A DNA stretch of 64,000 bases from Acidovorax sp. Leaf160 (GCF_001424265.1 NZ_LMOV01000027.1:124001-188000); one strand, 5' to 3'. Positions 32,672-43,394 are shown, numbered from the stretch's first letter. The notes: generated from the letters alone by a model not told the origin. A program made the numbers and translations.

Positions 32672-33853
32672 ATGACCATCCATCTGCTGCAGGACAAGGG
32701 CACGCCGCTCGGTCGCCAGACGCTTTCGTGGAAAGACATGGTGGGCAAGCCCATCAGCAAGCTCGACGACGACGCCTTCACCCGCGTGCGCGCCATCCTG
32801 ATGAACGGCCAGGAACTCGATTCGCTGCGCACCAAGCAGGTGGCGCTGCGCATGAACGCCGACGCCCGCGTGGCGCTGGCCCAGCTGATGCGCGTCGAGC
32901 AGCACCAGGCCACCACCATCAACTGGCTGATCGGCGCCGACCACTCGCCGCTGGAAACCACCATCGGCTACGAGCAGACCGCCATCGAGGTCACCGCCGC
33001 TGTCGCGCAAATGGAGCCCGACCCCTATCTGGCCCAGGGCTACCGATACGCGCTGCTGGAAGACTTCGACCACCTCTACCGCTACAGCGCCATGCTCGAC
33101 CGGCTGGAAGGCAAGGACCCGAACAACATCACCCAGGGCTACACGGACATCGTGCCCGCGCGGCCCACCTGGGTGCACCACCGCGCGCCGGAACACGACC
33201 TGCTGGAGCCCTACGGCGCGGATGCGGAACTGGCCACCAAGCTGCATGCGCTGACGCTGACCGGCGGCGAATACCAGACGCACGACTACTACATGAACAT
33301 CGGCCCGCTGTTCGCCGACCCGCTGGCGCGCCAGCTCTACGCGGAGATCGCCTCGGTGGAGTCGCAGCACATCACGCACTACGGCTCCATGCTCAACCCG
33401 CACGAAACCATCCTGGAAAAGCTGCTGGTCAGCGAAGCCTCGGAAGTCTGGAACTACGCCGGCTGCGCCGCGCAGGAAACGAACCCGCGCATCCGCGCGC
33501 TGTGGGAGCGGTTCCTGGACTATGAGCTGGGCCATCTGCAGGTCGCCATACAGCTCTTCAAGGACATCGAGCGGCGCGATCCGGCCGAGGTGCTGGGTGA
33601 CGGCCGGCTGCCGCGCTTCATCGAATTCCGCAGCCAGCGCGACTTCGTGCGCCGCGTGGCGCAGGAGGAAAGCACGATGCGCAAGGACGGCACCGTGTTC
33701 GTGCCTGAAGCGGAAGAGGGCGTCTCGTCGCTGGCCTACCGAGACGCGGTGAACGCGGGGGGATCGCCGTCGCGCAATGTCTCGGCGACCTGGTCGTGGA
33801 TGCCGGGAACCGAGCTGGTCCGTGACGAGGCGCCACGCCGCCATGCGGGCTGA
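32672..33853 (+). CDS. Ferritin-like protein 2 (long form)
   Basis: 393 residues from ATG 32672, with AAGGAA eight bases upstream. Helical repeats carry ferritin-type ligands: Glu101 or Glu106 (YEQTAIE), Glu130/His134 (LLEDFDH), Glu225, Glu230-x-x-His233 (VESQHITHYG) and Glu285-x-x-His288 (YELGHLQVAI). The length suggests two ferritin-like bundles in one chain, or one bundle with long extensions. The last 70 residues are polar and probably flexible. It is co-transcribed with ferritin-like protein 1 and ends at a strong terminator. Function in iron or oxidative stress handling is inferred from the fold only. Confidence 0.8.
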   Translation: MTIHLLQDKGTPLGRQTLSWKDMVGKPISKLDDDAFTRVRAILMNGQELDSLRTKQVALRMNADARVALAQLMRVEQHQATTINWLIGADHSPLETTIGYEQTAIEVTAAVAQMEPDPYLAQGYRYALLEDFDHLYRYSAMLDRLEGKDPNNITQGYTDIVPARPTWVHHRAPEHDLLEPYGADAELATKLHALTLTGGEYQTHDYYMNIGPLFADPLARQLYAEIASVESQHITHYGSMLNPHETILEKLLVSEASEVWNYAGCAAQETNPRIRALWERFLDYELGHLQVAIQLFKDIERRDPAEVLGDGRLPRFIEFRSQRDFVRRVAQEESTMRKDGTVFVPEAEEGVSSLAYRDAVNAGGSPSRNVSATWSWMPGTELVRDEAPRRHAG

Positions 33854-33904
33854 GGGCGAGCGTCCGTGACGAAGGCCCTGGCCGGCCGGACGAACGAACG
33901 AAAA

Positions 33905-33939
33905 AACAGCCGGCAGGTGTTGCGCCTGCCGGCTGTTTT
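33905..33939. terminator. Bidirectional rho-independent terminator
   Basis: A 13-bp perfect stem (AACAGCCGGCAGG / CCTGCCGGCTGTT) with a 7-base loop, preceded by an A-run and followed by a T-run. It lies between the convergent ferritin-like 2 and YciF-like genes and can serve both strands. Confidence 0.9.
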
Positions 33940-33993
33940 CTTTGGCTTCCAGGCACGCGACGCGGTCTGCCCCACGCGGCGCGCATGCCGGGG

Positions 33994-34491
33994 TCAGCCG
34001 GCGGCTTCGGCTTCCAGGTTGATGGCCGACTCGGCGAACACCGACAGCTTCTTGTCGGTGGCCTTTTCCTCTTCCAGCGTTTCCTTCAGGAGCTTCGCCG
34101 CTTCGGTGAAGCCCAGGTGCTTGGCGAAGGTGGCGAGGGTGCCGTAGCTCGCGATCTCGTAGTGCTCGACCTTCTGCGCGCAGCCGATCAGCGCGGCATC
34201 GCGCACGGCGCTCTTCTCGCCCTCCGAAATGGCGTCCTGCGCTTCTTCCACCAGGCCTTCCATGGCCGAGCACTTGATGCGCTTGAGGCGGATCTCGCAC
34301 AACTCGACGATGCGGTCGATGCGCTCGATCTGGCCCCGGGTTTCTTCCAGATGGGTTTCGAAGGCGGCCGCCAGCTCGGCGTTCTGCGCGGCGCGGGCCA
34401 TCTTGGGCAGCGCGCGGGACAGCTGTTTTTCGGCGCTGTAGACGTCCGACAGGTCGTGAATGAAGAGGTCTTTCAAGGTCTTGACGGTCAT
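33994..34491 (-). CDS. YciE/YciF-type (DUF892) ferritin-like stress protein
   Basis: 165 residues. The family opening KTLKDLFIHDLSDVYSAEKQL is clear, followed by the helical bundle with Glu and His ligands (THLEETRGQIERI, KVEHYEIASYGTL, EEEKATDKKL). DUF892 proteins such as E. coli YciF are ferritin-like dimers induced under stress. It is convergent with two other ferritin-like genes and shares their terminator. The third ferritin-type fold within 3 kb argues for a common iron or peroxide stress role. Confidence 0.92.
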   Translation of the reverse strand: MTVKTLKDLFIHDLSDVYSAEKQLSRALPKMARAAQNAELAAAFETHLEETRGQIERIDRIVELCEIRLKRIKCSAMEGLVEEAQDAISEGEKSAVRDAALIGCAQKVEHYEIASYGTLATFAKHLGFTEAAKLLKETLEEEKATDKKLSVFAESAINLEAEAAG

Positions 34492-34630
34492 GCTCGGTCC
34501 TTCAGTGGAAAGGGTGGAAAACGAAGTGAAGACCCAGCCTAGGAACGCTGTTTTCCAGCAGATGTAGGACGTGATCGCCTGGGCGGGCCGTGCCGCGCAG
34601 CGGCAGCGACCCGCCCGCTGCAGCGCCTTC

Positions 34631-34879
34631 TCAGCGATCGCGGTCGCCTGGCGCGGCAGTGCGGCTGGCTGAGGCGCCGGCAGATTCCGGCACCACCTTG
34701 GTGGCGACCACCGCCACCGGGTCGCTGGCTGGAAACGTGTCGCTCACGGCGTCGTCCAGCGTGTCTTCGGTGACGTGCTGGACCTGCACGTTCGTGCCGC
34801 GCGCCGGTGGGGCCGCTGCCGGTGCAGGGTCGGGGTGGTGGTCCTTCGTTGGAAAAGGCCAGGGCTGGCGTGGCGTCAT
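34631..34879 (-). CDS. Small TFPASDP-motif protein
   Basis: 82 residues, Pro/Ala-rich and without membrane segments. The core LDDAVSDTFPASDPVAV resembles a short motif (TFPASDPxS) found in many small proteobacterial proteins of unknown role, often near stress genes. It lies 139 bp upstream of the YciF-like gene on the same strand. Only the motif supports it as a real gene; no function can be assigned. Confidence 0.65.
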   Translation of the reverse strand: MTPRQPWPFPTKDHHPDPAPAAAPPARGTNVQVQHVTEDTLDDAVSDTFPASDPVAVVATKVVPESAGASASRTAAPGDRDR

Positions 34880-35003
34880 GGTGGGGCCTCCGGATCGGAT
34901 GCGTGGATGGAGCGTGGAGTGGGAAATGGAGCGCTTTCCCGGAATGCGCTTTCAGACTGCGACGCGGCGCAAACCCGGTGCTGTAGGAAGACCGCGCGGC
35001 CCG

Positions 35004-35624
35004 CTACCGGCGTGCAGCAGCGCCAGCCCCGGTGGGCTCGGCCTCGGCCTCGGCGTCGCGCCGCGCACGCACCCGCAAGGCCCAGGCTCCCAACGCGAGG
35101 CCCACGCCGAAGGCCGCATAAGTGCCGGCCAGCGCGTTGCGCGACAGATGGTGCTGAAAACCCGGCGTGAACCGCTCCGGCGTGCAGCGGAAGTCCACGA
35201 AGCACGCCAGCACGCTTGTCGCTGCCGCACCGGCCGTGGCCAGGTGCAGGCGATGCGCCTGGGGGTGGCTGCGCAGCGCTGCCGCGTGCACACAGCCCCA
35301 GAACACCGAGGCACCGTGGTGGATCGCATAGCCCAGCGCTGTGTAGCGCCCGCTGGCGCGATGCTCCCGCAAGGCCCTGTCGCCCCACCGCCACTGGCTC
35401 ACCGCATTGAGCGGGGTGGCGGCACTGCGGGTCTGCCGGCTGCCGGCCCAGGCCAGCGCCAACGCCGACAGCACGCTGGCGAGGCTGCCCGCCACCAGCC
35501 CTTCCCAGGCGACGTGGGGGCGGTCCGCTATACCGTGTCGGCATGCCAGCCGGTGCGTGGAGGGCAGGTCGCTGCGCGGGCTGGAAGCGGCCGGAGGAGG
35601 GCGGCAGATCGCTGGCGTGGTCAT
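35004..35624 (-). CDS. Hypothetical multi-pass membrane protein
   Basis: 206 residues from ATG 35624; a longer in-frame start at 35786 adds Arg-rich sequence and is rejected. Four membrane stretches are visible: LVAGSLASVLSALALAWAG, ALGYAIHHGASVFWGCVHAA, LATAGAAATSVLACFVDF and AGTYAAFGVGLALGAWAL. His pairs sit inside the second helix and near QHHLSRNA. No named family is recognised, though the pattern resembles small integral proteins found beside stress genes in Burkholderiales. The C-terminus is a short charged, Ala-rich tail. Confidence 0.65.
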   Translation of the reverse strand: MTTPAICRPPPAASSPRSDLPSTHRLACRHGIADRPHVAWEGLVAGSLASVLSALALAWAGSRQTRSAATPLNAVSQWRWGDRALREHRASGRYTALGYAIHHGASVFWGCVHAAALRSHPQAHRLHLATAGAAATSVLACFVDFRCTPERFTPGFQHHLSRNALAGTYAAFGVGLALGAWALRVRARRDAEAEAEPTGAGAAARR

Positions 35625-35845
35625 GGCGCAGAGCCTGCGGCGCGTAGCCGAAGGCGCTGCTGGCGTCAGCGCCTCGTTCGCCCGTAGGCGGCGGCGTACA
35701 GACACGGCCGCGCTGCGCCGACCCTGCCTGTCGCTCGGCGACCCGTAGCTTGAACGCTCACCAACTGCCGGTCCACCCAGCCGCACCGCGCGGTATCGGG
35801 CCGCCCCGCCACCTTGCCTTGCCCCTTCTGGTTGCGCGCACCGCC

Positions 35846-36322
35846 ATGGAATATCTCTTCGCCAAGTGGCTGCACATCCTCTCGTCCACCCTGCTGTTCG
35901 GGACCGGCATCGGATCGGCTTTCTATCTGCTGGTGACGGTGCTCAGCCGCGATGTGCACCTGATTGCGCACCTGTCCCGCTGGGTGGTGCGCGCCGACTG
36001 GCTGTTCACTGCCACCACGGCCATCGCCCAGCCGCTCACCGGGTTCTGGCTGCTGCGGATGATGGGGCTCACGCCCGCCACCGGCTGGGTGGCCTGGTCG
36101 CTGGTGCTCTACGCCCTGGCCATCGGCTGCTGGCTGCCGGTGGTGTGGCTGCAGATGCGGCTGCGCGACCTGGCGGACGAGTCGGTGCGCCGGGGCGAGT
36201 CCGCGCCCTCGCAGCGGTTCTGGCGCTACTTCGGCGCCTGGGCGCTGCTGGGCGTGCCGGCGCTGTTCGCATTCCTGGCCATCTTCTGGCTGATGGTCGC
36301 CAAGCCGGATGCTCCCTGGTGA
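35846..36322 (+). CDS. DUF2269-type integral membrane protein
   Basis: 158 residues from ATG 35846. Four membrane helices are seen. The opening MEYLFAKWLHILSSTLLFGTGIGSAFYL and the WVVRADWLFTATTAIAQPLTGF and FWLLRMMG stretches fit the DUF2269 family. The histidines and aromatic residues in the first helix recall heme- or quinone-linked membrane proteins, but function is not established. It stands alone between the divergent membrane-protein gene and the convergent xth. Confidence 0.82.
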   Translation: MEYLFAKWLHILSSTLLFGTGIGSAFYLLVTVLSRDVHLIAHLSRWVVRADWLFTATTAIAQPLTGFWLLRMMGLTPATGWVAWSLVLYALAIGCWLPVVWLQMRLRDLADESVRRGESAPSQRFWRYFGAWALLGVPALFAFLAIFWLMVAKPDAPW

Positions 36323-36350
36323 AACATGCCCAGAGCCCCTGTTTCACGGG

Positions 36351-36376
36351 GCATCCAGCTACCGTCCTGATAGCAA
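36351..36376 (-). repeat. Dispersed TTGCTAT-type hairpin repeat, copy B
   Basis: On the minus strand it reads TTGCTATCAGGACGGTAGCT followed by GGATGC, the same plan as copies near 4234, 52516 and 56582. It lies between the convergent DUF2269 and xth genes. Confidence 0.5.
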
Positions 36377-36422
36377 GCTGCCCCGGGCGATGCCGCCCCA
36401 GCCTTGCAGGGCGCCGCGGCGC

Positions 36423-37238
36423 TCAGAGCGGGTAGTCGTAGTCGATGGTCAGCGGCGCATGGTCGCTGAACTTCACGTCCTTGTAGATCGCGGCGCTGCG
36501 CGCGGTCCGGGCGATGGCGGGTGTCGCCAGGTGGTAATCCAGCCGCCAGCCGACATTGTTCAGATAGGCCTGGCCGCGGTTGCTCCACCAGGTGTAGGCC
36601 GCGTCGGTGGTGTCCGGGTGCATGTGACGATAAACGTCGATCAGGCCGCCCGTCGGCTCAGTGGTGTGCAACAACTTTGTCATCCAGTCGCGCTCCTCGG
36701 GCAGGAAGCCGCTGTTTTTCTGGTTGCTGCGCCAGTTCTTCAGGTCGATCTGCTGGTGCGCGATGTTGACGTCGCCGCACAGGATGAACTCCCGCTCGGC
36801 CTTCAGAGCCATCAGGTGCGGGTGGAATTCGGCCAGGAAGCGGAACTTGGCCAGCTGCCGCTCCGGGCCCGACGAGCCGCTCGGAAAGTACGCGCTGATG
36901 ATCGACAGCTTGCGGGCCGGGGTGTCGAAGCGGGCTTCGACATAGCGGCCCTCGGCGTCGAACTCGGGCGAGCCGTAGCCGATGCGCACGTCGCTCGGTT
37001 CGTGCTGCGAATAGATGCCCACGCCCGAGTAGCCCTTCTTCGTCGCGAAATGGAAGTGGCCCTTGAGGCCCGCCAGCTGCTCGAAGCGGTTCTGCATGTC
37101 GGCCGACTGGGCCTTGATCTCCTGCACGCAAATACAATCCGGCCGGGTTTCGGCGATCCAGGCTTCGACGCCCTTGGAGGTGGCGGAACGGATGCCGTTG
37201 AGGTTGAGGCTGGTTAACTTGAACAAGGATGAACTCAT
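36423..37238 (-). CDS. xth: Exodeoxyribonuclease III (AP endonuclease)
   Basis: 271 residues from ATG 37238 (MSSSLFKLTSLNLNGIRSA). The catalytic set of the exonuclease III family is intact: Asn in LNLNG, Glu in CVQEIKAQ, Asp and Asn in CGDVNIAH, and the Asp-His of SDHAPL. It cuts DNA at abasic sites and removes 3' blocking groups in base excision repair. Its ATG shares the palindrome CATG with the ATG of pyrE on the opposite strand, so the two genes overlap by 2 bp head to head. No Shine-Dalgarno is visible upstream within pyrE; a TTG at 37252 is in frame. The pairing with pyrE is common in Burkholderiales. Confidence 0.93.
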   Translation of the reverse strand: MSSSLFKLTSLNLNGIRSATSKGVEAWIAETRPDCICVQEIKAQSADMQNRFEQLAGLKGHFHFATKKGYSGVGIYSQHEPSDVRIGYGSPEFDAEGRYVEARFDTPARKLSIISAYFPSGSSGPERQLAKFRFLAEFHPHLMALKAEREFILCGDVNIAHQQIDLKNWRSNQKNSGFLPEERDWMTKLLHTTEPTGGLIDVYRHMHPDTTDAAYTWWSNRGQAYLNNVGWRLDYHLATPAIARTARSAAIYKDVKFSDHAPLTIDYDYPL

Positions 37239-37938
37239 GGTGACAGACAAGGCGCAGCAGACGGAACAAGACCGGCTGGCGCAGGATTTCGTGGAGTTCG
37301 CCGAAGCCTCCGGCGTGCTGCGGTTCGGCGAATTCAAGACCAAAGCGGGCCGCATGAGCCCGTATTTCTTCAACGCCGGCCTGTTCGACGACGGCGCCAA
37401 GATGGGCCGGCTGGCGGAATTCTATGCAAAGGCGCTGCTGGCCAGCGGCATCGAATTCGACATGGTCTTCGGCCCCGCCTACAAGGGCATTCCGCTGGCC
37501 GCGACCGTGGCCGTCGAGCTGGCCCGGCTGGGCCGCAACGTGCCCTTCGCCTACAACCGCAAGGAAGCCAAGGACCACGGCGAGGGCGGCACCCTGGTCG
37601 GCGCCCCGCTCCAGGGGCGGGTGCTGATCGTGGATGACGTGATGTCGGCGGGCACGGCGGCCCGTGAATCCATCGCGCTGATCCGCGCTGCGGGCGCCAC
37701 GCCGCACGCCATGGCGATTGCGCTGGACCGGCAGGAAAAAGCCACCGAAAACGGCCAGGATGTGGAGCACAGCGCAGTGCAGTACGTGCGCGACCAGCTG
37801 GGCATGCAGGTCTGCACTATCGCCACGCTGGCCGATTTATTGCAGTATCTGGACCGGGACGGGGGCTCTGCCGGCACGGCGGCCCACCGCGACCGGGTGC
37901 TGGCCTACCGCCAGCGTTACGGCGTTGGTGTGGCCTGA
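37237..37938 (+). CDS. pyrE: Orotate phosphoribosyltransferase
   Basis: 233 residues from ATG 37237, with AAGGA seven bases upstream. The enzyme makes orotidine 5'-phosphate from orotate and PRPP in pyrimidine synthesis. The PRPP-binding motif VLIVDDVMSAGTAARES and the loop KEAKDHGEGG are intact, as is FGPAYKGIPLA. The length is slightly above the usual 210-225 residues because of an N-terminal extension of about 15 residues. Head-to-head with xth at a shared CATG, so its promoter must lie inside xth coding DNA. Confidence 0.95.
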   Translation: MVTDKAQQTEQDRLAQDFVEFAEASGVLRFGEFKTKAGRMSPYFFNAGLFDDGAKMGRLAEFYAKALLASGIEFDMVFGPAYKGIPLAATVAVELARLGRNVPFAYNRKEAKDHGEGGTLVGAPLQGRVLIVDDVMSAGTAARESIALIRAAGATPHAMAIALDRQEKATENGQDVEHSAVQYVRDQLGMQVCTIATLADLLQYLDRDGGSAGTAAHRDRVLAYRQRYGVGVA

Positions 37939-38010
37939 TCTGGTGCCGGGTGGGCCTCCGCGTCCCGAACCGCATCCAACCCACCACTGCCCCCACCCGC
38001 CAGACTGGAA

Positions 38011-38766
38011 ATGGCTTTGAACGACGCCTCCGCCCATCCCACGCAGACCGTGCCGACGGCAACGACGTGGCGGCGCGCCCGCCCCACTGCCATGGCGGCG
38101 GGCATCGTGGTGGCGGGCGGGCTCTGGGCCGGCCCGTCGTGGGCTGCCGACCCGCCCGGCGCTTCGGCTGGCTCGGTGTACAGCTGCGTCGATCGGACGG
38201 GCCGCCGTTTGACGGCCGACCGGCCGATTCCCGAGTGCACCGACCGCGAGCAGCGCGTACTGGACCAGACCGGCGCCGAGCGCCGCCGCCTGGGGCCCAC
38301 GCTCACCGAGCAGGAGCGCGCCGTGGTGGAGGCGCAGCGCCAGCGCGAGGCCGCCGAGCGCTCCCGCGTGGCCGAGGAGCGCCGCCGCGAACGGGTGCTG
38401 GTCAACCGCTACCCCGACCAGGCGGCGCACGATGCCGAGCGCGCCGCAGCGCTGGCCCAGGTGGACGAAGTCACCGCTGTCGCGCAGAAGCGGGTCGATG
38501 ATCTGCTGCGCGATCGCAAGAAGCTCGACACCGAGATGGAGTTCTACCGCAAGGACCCGAACAAGGCGCCCATGGTGCTCCGGCGCCAGATCGCCGAGCA
38601 GGACGATGCGCTGGCTGAGCAAAAACGCTTCGTGATCGCGCAGGACGCGGAAAAGCGCCGGGTGAACCAGCGCTTCGATGCGGAACTGGCCCAGCTGCGG
38701 CCGCTGTGGGCTGCGCGAGCCGCAGCGCAGGCCGGCGCGCCGCTGGTGCTGCCGCCACTGCGCTGA
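38011..38766 (+). CDS. DUF4124-type secreted coiled-coil protein
   Basis: 251 residues from ATG 38011; an internal ATG at 38092 would place the signal peptide (GIVVAGGLWAGPSWA) right at the N-terminus and is a credible alternative. After cleavage, residues about 55-75 (VYSCVDRTGRRLTADRPIPEC) match the short DUF4124 beta motif with a Cys pair. The rest is Arg/Glu/Ala-rich and strongly helical, probably a long coiled coil. Periplasmic. Function is unknown. It follows pyrE by 72 bp on the same strand. Confidence 0.78.
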   Translation: MALNDASAHPTQTVPTATTWRRARPTAMAAGIVVAGGLWAGPSWAADPPGASAGSVYSCVDRTGRRLTADRPIPECTDREQRVLDQTGAERRRLGPTLTEQERAVVEAQRQREAAERSRVAEERRRERVLVNRYPDQAAHDAERAAALAQVDEVTAVAQKRVDDLLRDRKKLDTEMEFYRKDPNKAPMVLRRQIAEQDDALAEQKRFVIAQDAEKRRVNQRFDAELAQLRPLWAARAAAQAGAPLVLPPLR

Positions 38767-38848
38767 CCCTCCACCGTTCGCCTCGCGCTACGCGGTTCGG
38801 GGCGCCGCAGCGGGCGGCAGGGCCGGCAGGCGCCGGCCGTGCCGACGA

Positions 38849-40318
38849 TCAGCCGGCGGCGGTGGCCGCCGCCAGCCGGGCACGCAGCAGGTCATTCACC
38901 TGCTGCGGATTGGCCTTGCCCCGGCTGGCCTTCATGGCCTGGCCCACCAGCGCATTGAAGGCCTTGTCCTTGCCGGCCTTGAACTGGGCGACGTTGTCGG
39001 GGTTGGCGGCGATCACCTCGTCGATGATCTTCTCCAGCGCGCCGGAATCGTTCATCTGCTTGAGGCCCTTGGCCTCGATGACGGCATCCACATCCTGGCC
39101 TTCGCCCGTCCAGAGCGCCTCGAACACCTGCTTGCCGGCGTTATTGGAAATGGTGCCGTCGGCGATGCGCGCCACCAGCTTCGCCAGCAGCGCGGCGCTG
39201 ACCGGCGCGGCGGCGATGCCAGCGGCTTCGCCGGCATTCACACGGCGCGAAACCTCGCCCATGATCCAGTTGCTGACCAGCTTCGGCTGGCCGCTGGCCC
39301 GAGCCGCTTCCTCGAAGTAGGCGGCCATCGCCTTGGACTGCGTGAGCGTGGCCGCGTCGTACGCGGGCAGGCCGTAGTCGGCCACGAAGCGCGCCGCCAT
39401 GGCGCGCGGCAATTCGGGCATGCGGGCCCGCTCTTGCTGCACCCACTGCTCCGAGATCCGGAGCGGCGGCAGGTCGGGGTCGGGGAAATAGCGGTAGTCG
39501 GCCGCGTCTTCCTTGGTGCGCATGGCGCGCGTCTCGCCCGTGTCGGGGTTGAACAGCACGGTCGCCTGCTGGATCGCATGGCCGTCCTCGATCTGCTCGA
39601 TCTGCCAGCGGATCTCGTAGTCGATCGCCTGCTGCATGAACTTGAAGCTGTTCAGGTTCTTGATCTCGCGGCGCGTGCCCAGCGGCTGGCCCGGCTTGCG
39701 CACCGAGACGTTGGCGTCGCAGCGGAACGAGCCTTCCTGCATGTTGCCGTCGCAGATGCCGATCCAGGTGACGATCTTGTGCAGCTCGCGCGCATAGGCC
39801 ACGGCCTCTTCGCTGCTGCGCATGTCGGGCTCGGTCACGATCTCCAGCAGCGGCGTGCCGGCGCGGTTCAGGTCGATGCCGCTCTGGCCGATGAAGTCTT
39901 CGTGCAGCGACTTGCCGGCGTCTTCTTCCAGATGGGCGCGCACCAGCTTCACCGTCTTCTGCTCGTCGCCCAGGAAGAACGACACCTCGCCGCCCTGCAC
40001 GACCGGAATCTCGAACTGGCTGATCTGGTAGCCCTTGGGCAGATCGGGGTAGAAGTAGTTTTTGCGGGCGAAAATGCTCTCGGGCGCAATCGTGGAGCCG
40101 AGGGCCAGTCCTAATTTGATAGCGCAGGCCACCGCTTCGCGGTTCATCACCGGCAGCGTGCCGGGCAGGGCCAGGTCCACCGCGCAGGCCTGGGTGTTGG
40201 GCTCGGCGCCGAACGCCGTGGGGGCGCGGCTGAAGATCTTCGATTGCGTGGCGAGCTGGGTGTGGGTCTCGAAGCCGATGACGACTTCGTAGCCGTGGAT
40301 CAATTTGGGGGTCGTCAT
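38849..40318 (-). CDS. gatB: Asp-tRNA(Asn)/Glu-tRNA(Gln) amidotransferase subunit B
   Basis: 489 residues. GatB binds the mischarged tRNA and activates it with ATP so that GatA-derived ammonia can amidate it. The signature opening [13 protein letters not shown], the ATP/metal region ([37 protein letters not shown]) and the C-terminal tRNA-binding YqeY-like tail (NPQQVNDLL) are all present. One base separates its start from the gatA stop, so translation is coupled. It is the last gene of gatCAB. Confidence 0.97.
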   Translation of the reverse strand: MTTPKLIHGYEVVIGFETHTQLATQSKIFSRAPTAFGAEPNTQACAVDLALPGTLPVMNREAVACAIKLGLALGSTIAPESIFARKNYFYPDLPKGYQISQFEIPVVQGGEVSFFLGDEQKTVKLVRAHLEEDAGKSLHEDFIGQSGIDLNRAGTPLLEIVTEPDMRSSEEAVAYARELHKIVTWIGICDGNMQEGSFRCDANVSVRKPGQPLGTRREIKNLNSFKFMQQAIDYEIRWQIEQIEDGHAIQQATVLFNPDTGETRAMRTKEDAADYRYFPDPDLPPLRISEQWVQQERARMPELPRAMAARFVADYGLPAYDAATLTQSKAMAAYFEEAARASGQPKLVSNWIMGEVSRRVNAGEAAGIAAAPVSAALLAKLVARIADGTISNNAGKQVFEALWTGEGQDVDAVIEAKGLKQMNDSGALEKIIDEVIAANPDNVAQFKAGKDKAFNALVGQAMKASRGKANPQQVNDLLRARLAAATAAG

Positions 40319-40319
40319 G

Positions 40320-41822
40320 TCACAGGCCTCCTGGTGCGCGGAGGTGGAAGTCGGTGGCCTGCTGCAGGCGGTGCGCGGCGTTGAGCAGGCGGCTTTCCTG
40401 GAAGTAGTTGCCGATGAGCTGCAGGCCCACCGGCATGCCGCCTTCGCCGAAGCCGGCCGGCACGCTCATGCCGGGCAGGCCGGCGAGCGAGGCGGGCAGG
40501 GTGAAGATGTCGGCCAGGTAGTCGGCCAGCGGGTCGTTGCCGTGCTCGCCCAGCTTCCAGGCCACCGTGGGGGCCACGGGGCCGGCGATGACGTCGCACT
40601 GCTGGAAGGCGCTCTGGAAGTCGTCCGCGATCATGCGGCGGATCTTCTGCGCCTGCAGGTAGTAGGCGTCGTAGTAGCCGTGGCTCAGCACATAGGCGCC
40701 GATCATGATGCGGCGCTTGACCTCGTCGCCGAAGCCTTCGGCGCGGGTCTTCTTATACATGTCCACCAGGTCGGTGTAGTCCTTGGCGCGGTGGCCGAAC
40801 TTCACGCCGTCGAAGCGGCTCAGGTTGGACGAGGCCTCGGCCGGCGCGATGATGTAGTACACCGGGATGGACAGTTCGGTGCGCGGCAGCGTGATCGGCA
40901 CCAGCTTGGCGCCGAGCTTCTCGTATTCCTTGAGGGTGCCGTCCGCCGCAGCGCGCACGTCGGGCGCCAGGCCCTCGCCGAAGAATTCGGCCGGGATGCC
41001 GATGCGCAGGCCGTCGATGGAGTCGTTCAGCCGGGCGCTGAAGTCTTCGGCCGGCACGTCCAGGCTGGTGGAGTCGCGGTCCAGGTCGGGGCCGCACAAG
41101 GCCGACAGCAGCAGGGCGCAGTCCTCGGCCGAGCGGGCCATCGGGCCGGCCTGGTCCAGGCTGGAGGCGAAGGCGATCATGCCGTAGCGGCTGGCGCGGC
41201 CATAGGTGGGCTTGATGCCGGTGATGCCGCAGAACGAGGCCGGCTGGCGGATCGAGCCGCCGGTGTCGGTGCCGGTGACGGCCGGGGCCAGGCGCGCGGC
41301 CACCGCCACGGCGCTGCCGCCCGACGAGCCGCCCGGCACGCGGGCCGTGTCCCAGGGGTTGCGCACCGGTTGTGGCGCATCGAACCCCACCGGGGCGATG
41401 GCGGAGTTCTCGTTGGCCGAGCCCATGGCGAATTCGTCGCAGTTGAGCTTGCCCAGCGTCACCGCGCCGGCCTCGGCCAGCCGCGTGACCACGGTGGCGT
41501 CGAAAGGCGAGCGGTAGCCGGCCAGCATCTTCGAGCCCGCCGTGGTGGGGAAGTCGCGCGTGACGAAGATATCCTTGTGCGCGATGGGCACGCCCGCCAG
41601 CGGGCCCGCCGTGCCGGCGGCGATGGCGGCGTCCTGCGCGCGGGCCTGGGCCAGGGTGGCTTCTTCGTTCACGGAAACGAAGGCGCCCAGCGGCTGGTGT
41701 TCCTGCGCGCGGGCGAGGAAGTGCTGGGCCGCCTCGACGGCGGACACCTGTCTGGCCGCCAGCTGGCGGGCCAGGTCGGCCACGCCGAGGTCGTGCAAGG
41801 GTGCGTTCTGGATGTCGGTCAT
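40320..41822 (-). CDS. gatA: Asp-tRNA(Asn)/Glu-tRNA(Gln) amidotransferase subunit A
   Basis: 500 residues. This is the glutaminase subunit of the amidase signature family. The Ser-cis-Ser-Lys triad is visible: Lys83 (AHKDIF), the serines of GGSSGGSA near 166-170, and nucleophile Ser190 ([13 protein letters not shown]). It makes ammonia from glutamine and channels it to GatB. It sits 14 bp downstream of gatC and 1 bp upstream of gatB on the same strand. Confidence 0.97.
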   Translation of the reverse strand: MTDIQNAPLHDLGVADLARQLAARQVSAVEAAQHFLARAQEHQPLGAFVSVNEEATLAQARAQDAAIAAGTAGPLAGVPIAHKDIFVTRDFPTTAGSKMLAGYRSPFDATVVTRLAEAGAVTLGKLNCDEFAMGSANENSAIAPVGFDAPQPVRNPWDTARVPGGSSGGSAVAVAARLAPAVTGTDTGGSIRQPASFCGITGIKPTYGRASRYGMIAFASSLDQAGPMARSAEDCALLLSALCGPDLDRDSTSLDVPAEDFSARLNDSIDGLRIGIPAEFFGEGLAPDVRAAADGTLKEYEKLGAKLVPITLPRTELSIPVYYIIAPAEASSNLSRFDGVKFGHRAKDYTDLVDMYKKTRAEGFGDEVKRRIMIGAYVLSHGYYDAYYLQAQKIRRMIADDFQSAFQQCDVIAGPVAPTVAWKLGEHGNDPLADYLADIFTLPASLAGLPGMSVPAGFGEGGMPVGLQLIGNYFQESRLLNAAHRLQQATDFHLRAPGGL

Positions 41823-41835
41823 GCTGTGTGCGTCC

Positions 41836-42135
41836 TCACTCGATGACCTTGGGCACCAGGAACAGCCCGCGCTCGACGGCAGGGGCGCTCTGCTGGTTGG
41901 CCTCGCGCAGGTCGGGCTCGCTGGCCACGTCGTCGCGCAGGCGCAGCGCCACTTCCTGGATGGCGGCGATCGGGTGGGGCAGCGGGGTGATGCCGGTGGT
42001 GTCCACCGCCCGCATCTTCTCGACGATGCCGAAGAAGCCGTTGAGCTGGGAGAGCATGCGCTCGCTGTCTGCGGGGCTCAGTTCGAGCCGTGCCAGATTG
42101 GCGATGCGGCCGATGTCCTGGGGTGTCAGTGCCAT
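41836..42135 (-). CDS. gatC: Asp-tRNA(Asn)/Glu-tRNA(Gln) amidotransferase subunit C
   Basis: 99 residues from ATG 42135; a longer in-frame start at 42249 would overlap the promoter region and is rejected. The GatC pattern is clear: [19 protein letters not shown] near the start, then [22 protein letters not shown] and a C-terminal REANQQSAP. It stabilises the GatA-GatB contact. First gene of gatCAB, divergent from mreB across a 206-bp gap. No good Shine-Dalgarno is seen. Confidence 0.95.
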   Translation of the reverse strand: MALTPQDIGRIANLARLELSPADSERMLSQLNGFFGIVEKMRAVDTTGITPLPHPIAAIQEVALRLRDDVASEPDLREANQQSAPAVERGLFLVPKVIE

Positions 42136-42341
42136 AGAGAGGAAAAGGGGCGAGCAACCGGATGTAAAGCCCAATTCCGGGTCGCGCCATGGAGAGTTAT
42201 TCACAGGGGATGCGGTATTATCCCGCCTTTGCCGCAATCGCCTCTCCAACGCCGGTCATTGTGCGAAAAAAGTCCACAAACACACCCTAAAACCCGGCGA
42301 TGGCAGGCCGACGCGCATGCCGTGCCCAAGAGGAATATTGA

Positions 42342-43385
<1,044 letters not shown>

Positions 43386-43394
43386 TGGAGCGGC

